Source: Opisthocomus hoazin
Lineage: Eukaryota > Chordata > Aves > Opisthocomiformes > Opisthocomidae
DNA: 64,000 bases
Assembly (NCBI RefSeq): GCF_030867145.1
Contig: NC_134428.1
Location: 9,858,001-9,922,000, forward strand
Reading direction: 5' to 3'
Positions 26,520-36,207 of this stretch are shown piece after piece (within the stretch, counting starts at the first letter, position 1; each line of letters begins with the position of its first letter). The notes under the pieces are model-generated. The model saw only the letters and a list, made by a program, of their open reading frames with translations, was not told where the DNA came from and made no database searches. The position numbers and the translations under genes were made by a program.

Positions 26520-27380
26520 AGAGCCGCGGACGCAGCAGCCGAGCCGGACAAAGGCAGAGCTGCGGCCGAACCGCCGCTCGGGAGCACAAACGCGGGCAGG
26601 GAAGGCCAAGCCAGGGGGGGCCCAAGGCAGAGCCTGAGGACCTGAGGCAGCGGCTCGGCTTTTGCATCCCGAGCGCTCGCTGGAGCACGGGAAGCCGCGG
26701 GGAGTCGGAGCCCCTCCGCGGGGAGCGCGGCAGCGGGCCGCCACCAACACCCTCGCCGGAGATCTCCCCGCAGCCGGCAGCTGGGCAGGAAGAAGGGGAG
26801 AGCAGCGCGATTCTCGCGCTTTCCCCCGCGGCACGCACACGGTTTTCCCCTCTCCCTCGGGCAGGACTCCCCGGAAGCGGACCGCAGCGCTTCCCGCAGC
26901 CGTGCGGGGACCCCAGGCAGCTCCCCCCCCCCCCCCCCCGCCGCTCACCGTGAGGCGCGGGGCCGCGTCTCCTCCGGGCTGGGCAGGGCGCGCCGCCTCA
27001 GCCGCCGGCTCCCGCTGCCCGGCGCCGCGCGCCGCCGCCAGCCCCGCGCGACCAATGGGGGCGCGCGGCTCGGGCTCGCCCCCGGCGGGGCGGGCAGCAC
27101 CGCGGTCCCGCACCGGATCAGGCCCGCCGATGCCGCACTCCCCGCCGAACCCCGGGCCTTCACCGGCGGCCCGGCCCGGCCCCGCCGCAGAGCGCAGGAT
27201 TCGGCCCGCCCTGAGGCCCGCCGGACCGGCCCCGCTCGGCCGCAGCGAGCTGGATCTGACGGTGGCACCGGGCCCTGCCGTCCCCACGCAGTGCCCGAGG
27301 CCGGGCCGCCTGCGCCTCTCCGTCTCCCCGCACCCGGGGCAGGATCCTCCGCGCCACAGCTCGTTACAGCCAGGGAGATT
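26520..27380 (-). promoter_or_regulatory. ABAT: CpG island, probable ABAT promoter
   Basis: About 860 bp of very GC-rich sequence dense in CpG. It lies upstream of the ABAT coding start on the minus strand and contains a consensus minus-strand donor (gtgagc at 26948-26943). The nearest other gene in transcription order, METTL22, ends 9 kb away. The position matches that expected for the ABAT main promoter in a METTL22-ABAT tandem. A plus-strand transcript from the same island cannot be excluded. Confidence 0.65.
26949..27050 (-). other. ABAT: Inferred untranslated exon 1 of ABAT (5' end unknown)
   Basis: The 3' end is set by the minus-strand donor: exon ending in 'gcgcctcacg' followed by gtgagcggc. 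The upstream limit given is only a placeholder, because the transcription start cannot be read from sequence. The intron begins with a run of 17 G on the RNA strand ten bases after the splice site. Confidence 0.45.
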
Positions 27381-27499
27381 TAATGGCCCAAAACTGCAAG
27401 CAAGGCGGCGGCTGAGCCAGTAAGGAAACCCCTGGAGCAGAAAGGATGACGAAGGACTGGCGCAGGTTACCGGGAGAAATACAAGATCTCTGCCGTTAG

Positions 27500-28297
27500 A
27501 GGCTTCGATAAGAAGCGAGACAAACACCGAGTGCCAGGTCCTGCACGCGGGTCGGGGCAGTCCCAAACACAAGCACAGGCTGGGCGGAAAGCGGCTCGAG
27601 AGCAGCCCGGAGGAGAAGGCCTTGGGGGTGCTGCTGGGTGAGAAGCTCTACATGAGCCGGCAATGTGCGCTGGCAGCCCAGAAAGCCAACCGTGCCCTGG
27701 GCTGCATCCAGAACAGCGTGGCCAGCAGGGCGAGGGAGGGGATTCTGCCCCTTTACTCCGCTCTCGTGAGACCCCACCTGGAGTCCTGCGCCCAGCTCTG
27801 GAGCCCTCTACACAAGAAGGACAAGGATGTGTTAGAGCGGGTCCAGAGGAGGCCACGAAGATGATCCGAGGGGCTGGAGCACCTCTGCTACGAGGGCAGG
27901 CTGAGGGAGTTGGGGGTGTTCAGCCTGGAGAAGAGAAGGCTGCGGGGTGACCTTAGAGCAGCTGCCAGTACCTGAAGGGGCCAACAGGAAGGATGGAGAG
28001 GGGCTTTTCACAAGGGTGTGTAGTGAAGGGACAAGGGGGAACGGTTCTAAACTAAAAGAGGGCAGACTGAGATGAGATATTAGGAAGAAATTCTTCACCA
28101 TGAGGGTGGTGAAACACTGGCCCAAGTTGCCCAGAGAAGCTGTGGCTGCCCCCTCCCTGGCAGTGCTCAAGGCCAGGTTGGATGGAGCTCTGAGCAACCT
28201 GGTCTGGTGGAAGATGTCCCTGCTCATGGCAGGGGGGTTGGAAACAGATGGTCTTTAAGGTCCCTTCCAACCCTTACCATGCTATGATTCTATGATT
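27500..28297 (+). repeat. CR1 LINE, about 0.8 kb, second subfamily
   Basis: This is the longest CR1 copy in the window. It keeps part of the reverse-transcriptase-derived region ('gtgccaggtcctgcacg' near 27530, then a block encoding ALAAQKANRALGCIQNSVAS near 27668-27730), the 'gagaagagaaggctg' block near 27930, and the 3' end 'cccttccaaccc' with 'atgattctatgattct'. Frameshifts and stops break the frame. Its 3' part resembles the copy at 30898 and differs from the 25.0, 34.8 and 42.8 kb group. It sits just upstream of the ABAT CpG island. Confidence 0.93.
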
Positions 28298-30897
28298 CTC
28301 AGAGGAGTATGATTCTGCTTCAAGAGGAAAACAGAGCAGATGATTTTTTGGTGTCCCTTCTGATCAACCTATGATGCAAACCTACGACTGACACCCCACA
28401 GCAGGAATGGGGTTGGGCCATCACAGAGCAGTAAACTCTCCTTTTCTCACGGCATCTTCTGTCCAACTCACTGTTAACTTTCTGGCCTAACTCATTGTAT
28501 GTATTTTTACTCAACTTTGAGGCAGGAGTTAATGTTACTTTTTAATTATTATTAACTTCTTACATCTGATCCGCTATCAACTATACCCAGCACTCAAAGG
28601 GAAAAGCAGCATTTCTTGAGGACCGGAGAGCTGGTCCGCTTGACAGGTTCCTGGGGATCGCATGGTACTTGTGCTAGCACCAAACTGCACTCAAAGACTG
28701 GAAGACATTTTTGGATCATATATTCCTACGATAAACTCTGTCTCCTTCCTTTTCCAAGGAACTTATTTTCTCTATAGTTGGTGCCAGTGTATTGTTTTCA
28801 TTGCCTGACCAGCTCAAGTCCTAGAAGTATGAAGTATAAAACAAGACTCCTGTTCTTTCAGAATCATTATTAGTAATACAAAACTGGAGAGAACAAAATC
28901 CATCTAATAAAGAGAATTTTTACAGAGTACAGTTTGCTGTCACTACCCCTATTACAAAAGAAAATCCCTCATAAAAAGGAAGCAGGAGCTTAGCAAATGC
29001 GCTCACCTCGCTGAAGCGGCCAGGGACGTTGCTTCGCACCTCCTCTGCCCAACACCGCTGGGACTGGCCTGGGCAAGCAGTCTGTAAGCACACACACACA
29101 CAGATGTGGATATGACGTTACTTCACACGGGTGCTGGTGTCGTGGGAAGAAACTCCACGTGCCGTCTGCTGGAAGAATCCTCTCTGCGGCAACCTGCCGC
29201 ACCGACACAGCTGACACACAGCACGTCGGGGGCAGGACGAGGGAGCCAAAAGCAGGATGAGGTCTGTAAGAAGTTGCTGCCAGGCTGTCACGTGCTCTGG
29301 CACGTGATGGAGGTCCAAAGGCTTGCATTAAGTAGCTCATTTTCAAATCCTGCTACTTGACTTGAACCTCCAAGGACTTTTTGTCTCCTTCCGTTGCTTT
29401 AACTACGCACATCACACCGTGCTTACCTGGTCAGTCTGCTGTAACCCTCTAGGTAACAGCACATTAATCAATAATTTATACTTTGTCCTACAAAAACCAC
29501 TGCATGATCGATCTCTCTTGAGAGGGTAAAGGGAAGGTGCAGGATTTCTAACTGAACACAGAAGAATCTGAAAAGAAACAGCTTCTTTCCAGCAGCTGTG
29601 GCAGATCCCATTCAAGACAAGAAGCTGGCTGGTTTTGTTAACAATTAACAATAATTAGTTTCTCTATTACAATGTCTTCAAATGAATGAAAACAAGTTTC
29701 AGGATGCAGGAAGAAATAAAGAATTACTACTTATTCCCTAATGCCATTCCTTCCCCATTTTCTACTTCTTGTCACATGGATCCTAACAAAACTTTCAGTC
29801 CCTTACGTTTGGGATTAATCTACAGGAAAGCTCTTTTCTGCCAGCTGTATTCTTCAGGTTACAAACACCATAATCACACTCAGGAGGTGAACGACATTTT
29901 AAAGACATGTTGCTAAGCATTAAGCAAATAATTCTCAATTTATTCAGACTGAAAAATCTCTACAGGTTTCCAAGGCAGGCAGCTGTTCTTGACATTTCAC
30001 AACGAGCAGATACACAGGAATTCAGTTTCCACTTTTCCGAAACAGTCTTTAGTTTTCTGTACCCAGCACTCAGCACCAACAACTACCTTTGAAATCAACG
30101 GCAGCACTTGGCCTTAACACTTCAGGCAATCTAATGACTGGTAATTGTGGTCACAGGCGCAACGACTGAGATAAATCAGCTTGCTAAAATGCCATGCGCT
30201 GCCACATGGGTCAAGAGCACAGTTTCATATAGCCGCAAAGTGGGCCCAACTCTCCAGTGCCATCAAAATAATTAGTCTGCTGTCTCTCTATACCCCCAGC
30301 AACAAAACTCTACTGATGGCCTTGGTTGGATCACAGGGGTCAGTTGGGTTAGCTCATTGATCCAACGGAGAAATACACTTGCAATTAGATTTCCTTAGAA
30401 TCAGAAAATCTCAGATTGCAAAACCACTATAACCAACACTATGGAAGGGGAGAACATACAACCAGAATATAAAATAAGCACAGAGGCTTGAAAGCAGGAC
30501 TGCTTCTACAGCAGCTGCCTATTCTTGTATCAAAATGAAGCGTAATACAAAATGGTACCCTTCACCTACAGCTCATTGAGAAAATCGTACTACCTCTGCT
30601 TCAGTGCCCACGGTTCAGATGGACAGACTGATTCAGCTACAGCACAGTAACCTACAAACCTCACTCAGACTCTTAGGGCTCTGGAGATGGGCAGCCAGAA
30701 CTCAGCCCACATTAAAGGCTGCTTCTGAAAACGCTCTGCTCGATACAAGAGCCCTATTGTCTGCCCTATGGCATGCCCTACTGGACAACTGCACAGATGG
30801 AATAAGTCTGAGGACTTGCTTCCTCACTCTGCCTGCAAAAATCTACCCTTTTATTTCTCCATCAGCGTTACAACCTGCATCTCATCATAATGAAGCT

Positions 30898-31147
30898 AAT
30901 GGCTTTAAACTAAAAGAGGATAATTTTAGATTGGCTATAAAAAAGAAATTCTTTACTCTGAGGGTGGTGAGGCCCTGGCCCAGGTTGCCCAGAGAAGCTG
31001 TGGCTGCCCCCTCCCTGGCAGTGTTCAAGGCTGGGTTGGACGGGGCTTGAAGCAGCCGGGTCTGGTGGAAGGGGACCCTGCCCAGGGCAGGGGGTTGGAA
31101 CTGGGTGATCTATAAGGTCCCTTCCAACCCAAACCATTCTATGATTC
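30898..31147 (+). repeat. CR1 LINE 3' fragment
   Basis: A 250-bp 3' fragment with 'aaactaaaagagg', 'ggcccaggttgcccagagaa', 'cctccctggcagtgttcaag', 'cccttccaaccc' and a single 'attctatgattc' end. The middle blocks match the 27.5-kb copy, so both belong to one subfamily. The rest of the element is absent. Confidence 0.92.
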
Positions 31148-31289
31148 ATCTTTTGACAGGCTAGTTCCTCTACATAACAGGACATTAAAGGAAAAATAAA
31201 AAATTATTGAACCATCAGGATCAAGCTTACTTGTACGCATCATCCAGAAATTTTGGCTCCTGAATTCCCCGTTGCTTCCCAGATGTCAC

Positions 31290-31545
31290 GCAATTACTTC
31301 CCAAGAACCAGCTCCAACCCCCCCAGTGATTTCTAGGAGTTTCCTGTGCCACTTCCTGATGATCCCCACACTGCTGTGTAGCACTGCACCTCCCCGAAAT
31401 TCCTGCCTTTCCAGGAAAACCTCAATGCTACTTTCTAGGATTTCCCTCAGTTTTGTAGGAGTCCCCTTGCCCCTCCAAATTCCTTTTGGTTTCCAGGAAT
31501 TCCTTGTGCTGTTTTCTAGAACTACTATGGATCGCTCCCTCATGT
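31290..31545. repeat. Degenerate minisatellite built on a 'ttctaggaattccc' theme
   Basis: Six or so diverged copies of a short motif related to 'tttctaggaattcc' recur, for example 'tttctaggagtttcctgtgc' near 31330, 'tttctaggatttccctcag' near 31433 and 'tttccaggaattccttgtgc' near 31491. Copies are separated by roughly 35-75 bp of related C- and T-rich sequence. No single exact period fits because copies have drifted. The same region reads through on both strands without stops, as expected for such repeats. Confidence 0.65.
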
Positions 31546-34500
31546 TAGAGAATTTAATTTTCTCTCAAGGACTCCTCCCTTTTCTATTTTGTAATTAATA
31601 CAATTTGTTTGTATAGCACCAGGAAAAGTACAATAACCCTCTTCACTATTTTTGCCCCTTAGGCTATTTAAGACCTCTAGCAAGAGGCGGGTCTGTGCTT
31701 CAGAAACAGTGTAATGGATGTTCATAAAATAATATAATACTGCAAGGTCACTGTTAATGCACATTTAAGCCTTTCCAAAATTGATTCTAGTCACTTCTAT
31801 GGTTGTGAAATAATCAATTTCGTCATTTACTTTAAAGGAAATTCTGCTACCCTACTAGAGATAGGCAAGTGTTACATTGGTTCCTTAAGGAAAGATGCAT
31901 TGGCTTATTGATCTTGACATGACAGACAGCAGAAATCTCAAACACACAAAAATCTTTCTCCAAGTTTCATGAAGATGTCCACCAGAATGAGGAAAAAACC
32001 AAACCAAACCAGAAATGCAACTGGCATGGACAGAGCCCTCAAGTCTCTGATGACAATGGAAAAGGACTGGAGCCAGTGGTGTATGTGGAAGTTCATGAGA
32101 ACAGTCAAGTCAATGAACAGATAATCTCATGAGATTTATCTGCTGTAAAACTTTGAGATCCAGTTCAAGTCCTGATCTTCTAATGAATGAGAAGTCCCCA
32201 CTACACACAAAAAACTTACGTCCACTTCTTCCTAGAAAGTTTCCTGAAAATGCAAAGCAGCTGGAGGCAGCTTCCTAAAGCTAGTGTTAAAAAACAGGTA
32301 ATTACAGCACCACTTTTTTCAAGATTATTTCCACGGTAACTTCATCTCTAATACACACATCTGCAAGTCTAGGTGAGAAATGCAGAAGTACATACTAAAC
32401 CTAAACTGTTACTCCAGAATACAATATTGTTAAAGCAGAAAGGAACAGGGTGTTTAACAAACTGTAAAATGTTTTGACTCAAAGTGTTGTACAGCAGATG
32501 GAGCTACAAGTATGATCTATGAATAGCCACCTACACATGAGAACACACAGAGATAATAAATATACATAATGCTTCCCATCAAGTGATTATCTCTTGTTTG
32601 TATTGCAAAATGACACACAGAAATTCACTTTTCTGAACTAAAGTTCACAACAAAGCAGTTCTCCAAGTTTCACATCAACAAAGATTGAAAAGAAATAAAT
32701 GTCCTCAGCTTGCAGCGCTCATTCAAATGTCACACACAAGTTCAAGTTCCTCTTTTGACCAGTATCTACCATTATGCCATCTGTGTTCCTCTTAAGATAA
32801 AAGCAGAAGAGGGATGCCTGCCATCTTCATCTGAAGTGTGGGGAGTGAGAAAGGACATGTGTTATTTCACCATACACCAGTGACAAAAGTAAACATCAGT
32901 TTGTTTCAAACAAGAGTCCTCCTGGAAGATCACACCTCTCAACAAAGCTGTGGCACTCCTTTATCAGAAATAAGTGCACTGCAAGAGCTCCACAGGTTCC
33001 CCTCCACGTCCTCTGCATTACTCTCTCCCCAGAACGACCCATCTGGCTGGCCAACCAGACTATGCCAGCCAGATCCAGAAGTGTTCCCAGGTGCAGAACG
33101 GCTTTATTTAGCACAGGAGAAAGTCAGTTTTCCAAATGAAATCTTTCCAACCTCAGCTCCACAGCAGAGTAGAAACATTAATAAATATCACATTAAGCAC
33201 CTACCTTCCCTTCCCAGAAATAAAGGACTTGCAGGAATGGGCGATGCTGACTAGAAACATTCACCAATTCCCTTTCTTTCCCTACTAACTATGAGGTGAT
33301 CAAAAAGAACTATATGAATAGCCCAGCACAGTTCTTACGGGTTTTACAATGAAATATTCAGACTCTTTCCCAGCAGCTCACAAGTCCAAGACCATCCAAC
33401 CTGATGCTGAATCACTTGACTTTTCCGGAAGTTGTATGAATTGAAAGCATCACTCAATTTACACTGGACTGTTGTATACATATGAACATCTCCTCCTCCT
33501 CCCCCCAATCATATTTTCTCTCCTTTCCATTTGGCTAAAAAACATGGCAAATTGTGTATAATAGACAGCAAAAAATCAGGTGTAAGACAGAGCTGCAAAA
33601 AAAAAAAAAAATTAAGAATGTTACCTGTTACAATTATTTAAAATTTAGATACATCACCACAGGACCATACTATTTTTTAAATCATGCTTTATTTGGGAAA
33701 TAAAAATCCTTCTTGATTACATAAATACAGATGATGTGCTAAAGGCATTATCATTTTAGGCACTAACTTGATTTCCAATTATAATCCGTATGGCTCAAGA
33801 CTAACCAATTCCCCACTTCTAATCATCTTAATAAACAACAAACTGCTAAAGGTGTAAATTTGCATGATGAGTTCTGAGAACAACTACCGTGTATGACATA
33901 TTTAAAATATTATTAAAGTCAAAACGGAGAAGGTTGCAACTGTACTTAATATCCCTAAGGAACAGTGGACAATTCTCTGGCAAGACAGGCTATGTTACCT
34001 CTCATTCACCCTGGAAAGCTAAGGTGTTGTGAGAGTCTGGTGTCCTCAGAGTTGCTGCCTATTCCTCACCATTACCAACAAGGGTCATAACAGGTTTGCC
34101 ATGTTGCCTGTAGATCTCAGTCACTGAACCCCAAAGCTGTTCTTTCCCTTCAACAGAAGATTAACTTTGTTTCTTTAGGAGGAAATTCCACTTCAGCTTG
34201 CTTCCCAAGCAGCTGTGATGTTTGTATTTACTCAACCACAGATACAAGTATAAAAATCTTTTTTAGATGTTAATTTAAGCCAGCTGCGGTGAAACGGCTG
34301 AATTCTACGTTTAAATGTTCTACAGTATCCCTCTAGCCAGATGAGTTTCTGCTGATAATTCCAAAGATTTTCAGAAGATCTGCATAAGTAAAAACCTTCT
34401 CCAACTCCAAGTATTATTTCCCATCAGTTCAAATTAATTTCTTGCTACAGCCTTCAAAATACTACTACTTAAATAAGCACCTATATTAAACAACAGCTGC

Positions 34501-34803
34501 TGTCAGTTAATCTACCAAAATTAATAACATTACAAAACAAACAAAAAAAAGAGCACTAGTTTGGGAATCTTTGGATTAAAACACAATTTTGTATCTTTGA
34601 AGTTCAAATAAGGATTCTGAGAGAGAAGTTCTGTATTAATCTTGTTAGATATATACCAACATAATGTAATTTTTACTTTGACTATACTCACAGGAAAAGG
34701 CCATCATCATCTAATAACCTTTCATCTCATTAAAGAACATGAAAAAATATGTCTTCATACACATATAGAAATTATTCGATAACTGACCTAAAACCACTGA
34801 ACT

Positions 34804-35086
34804 AGTGGTGCCCAGTGACAGGACAAGGGGCAATGGGCACAAACTGAGGCACAGGAAGTTCTGTCTGAACATGAGGAAGAACTTCTTCCCTCTGAGGGTG
34901 ACGGAGCACTGGCACAGGCTGCCCAGGGAGGTTGTGGAGTCTCCTTCTCTGGAGATATTCAAGACCCGCCTGGACAAGATCCTGTGCAGCCTGCTGTAGG
35001 TGACCCTGCTTTAGCAGGGGGGTTGGACTAGATGACCCACAGAGGTCCCTTCCAACCCCTACTATTCTGTGATTCTGTGATTCTGT
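34804..35086 (+). repeat. CR1 LINE 3' fragment, young subfamily
   Basis: Nearly identical over its length to 25189-25473, with only scattered substitutions. It begins at 'agtggtgcccagtgacagg' and ends with two and a half copies of the octamer 'attctgtg'. It is 5'-truncated. Confidence 0.95.
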
Positions 35087-35151
35087 AAACCAAACATGAA
35101 ACAGGCTCGGAAGAAGTCAACCAGATGCTTCTAATGTGATGTACGCGCACT

Positions 35152-35166
35152 CCGCTGAGTCAGCGG
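35152..35166. promoter_or_regulatory. MARE-like palindrome
   Basis: The 15-mer ccgctgagtcagcgg is a palindrome apart from its central base and contains the extended MAF/NRF2-type core gctgagtcagc. The site can be read; function is inference. Confidence 0.4.
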
Positions 35167-36108
35167 TCGGAACAGCTTCGTCACCGATACCCTTCTAATG
35201 CTGAAGAATCCAGCAGGCACAAGAATTCACGTGACAGCATACATACAGGCAGCAATACGAACATAACAATGCACATAAAATTTATAAAAAGTACAACCAA
35301 ATGTTAATAACACAGGAGAGATTTGATCAATATGTTGTATTTTAATCCAAAATCTGAGATACTGAAGGCCCCATTTCTATGGGCAAGACATTCTTGGCCA
35401 CCTCCTCCTCCCCAGCCTCACATGTATATGTTGAAGGTGGAATTCCAAACATTTAAAGAGCAGTAGCACATCACTTCATGCAGTACCTTCCCGCCCTCAA
35501 CCCGGCAAGGACAGAATAGCTTAAAATTCCAGGACAACATAGCTCCAGGACCTCCTTGGAGTATTTTTAGAGGCTCCAACAAAATGCATCTCACCTCCTT
35601 TCAGTTCAGACAGTAGCCTGAAACTAGAATGATTTAGATGGGACAAACTGAAAATTAAAGACTAAGTTTCATAAGCAGGTTGCGTAAAGAAAAGTCCATG
35701 AAAGACAAACAGGTCTTGCCCAGAATGCTTTTTCACAAATGTCCATAAATATAAATAATGTGGAACTGGGATGAGGCCAAGAACAGTGTCCATGTTCAGA
35801 AAACTAAAAAGAAGAATGCATGACATCTGCAAATCAGCCACACTGGAAAGGTTAAACACCTCTTCGTCAGACTCTAAAACCTAAGCCATTGATCCTGAAG
35901 AGCAAGCCACTGTGTCACTGCCACTGTTTGGCATCCAGCGCGTACTCTGAAGGTCAACGTTAAACAGTTTTGTAAAAGGAACATCAAAGAACCGTGTCCC
36001 AAGTGCCAAAACCAAAACGTACTGAAGCAAAGCAAATCTGCACAACAATATTTTCCGAGAACACAGTTCCCACCAGGAAAAATGCTTTTCTTGGGATGAA
36101 AATCCATT

Positions 36109-36114
36109 TTTAAT
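36109..36114 (-). terminator. METTL22: Candidate METTL22 poly(A) signal (ATTAAA)
   Basis: The first poly(A)-signal variant downstream of the stop codon is ATTAAA on the minus strand, 58 bp after the TGA. It would give a very short 3'UTR. Another ATTAAA lies at 35346-35341 and would give about 0.85 kb. Sequence alone cannot choose between them. Confidence 0.25.
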
Positions 36115-36171
36115 AACACCTCAAAAAGCCTTTATCCTTAGGTAAAGATCTTCTATTTTCTCATGTCCCTG

Positions 36172-36207
36172 TCATGATAGCTGTTCAGCAATGATCTTCC
36201 ACAATTC
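36172..36207 (-). CDS. METTL22: METTL22 last coding exon (residues 383-393 and stop)
   Basis: 36 nt after acceptor cctacag encode [11 protein letters not shown] and TGA (36174-36172). The peptide ELWKIIAE is the same as in the human protein. Confidence 0.93.
   Translation of the reverse strand, partial: ELWKIIAEQLS

Larger units (their letters stand above)
3905..26948 (-). other. ABAT: ABAT intron 1 (about 23 kb)
   Basis: This is the stretch between the inferred untranslated exon 1 (donor 26948) and exon 2 (acceptor at 3905). No coding exon could be recognised on either strand; all open frames are short and unlike known proteins. It holds three CR1 copies (4383-4745, 6198-6268, 24990-25473), small local duplications (6441-6574), a 20-bp palindrome (9708-9727), a 10-bp-stem hairpin (16389-16414), a plus-strand pyrimidine tract near 10927-10960, a poly-A run near 16676-16690, and a CpG-rich patch at about 11.98-12.48 kb. 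Confidence 0.65.
28298..36171. other. METTL22-ABAT intergenic spacer
   Basis: AT-leaning sequence between the METTL22 stop and the ABAT CpG island region. It contains CR1 copies at 30898-31147 and 34804-35086, a degenerate minisatellite at 31290-31545, a poly-A run near 33597-33612, a MARE-like palindrome at 35152-35166 and a possible minus-strand exon at 29007-29081. The METTL22 3'UTR must occupy some of its right end. No protein-coding gene was recognised on either strand. Confidence 0.6.

Noticed and set aside
26328-27572. Longest open frame in the window (414 codons, minus strand)
   Set aside because: It spans the ABAT CpG island, is rich in Arg, Gly, Ala and Pro as expected from high GC, crosses the inferred splice donor at 26948 and matches no family I know. 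The same stretch is also open on the plus strand.
30604-31050. 148-codon plus-strand open frame
   Set aside because: Its second half is CR1 sequence and the first half is unlike any protein. There is no splice or promoter support.
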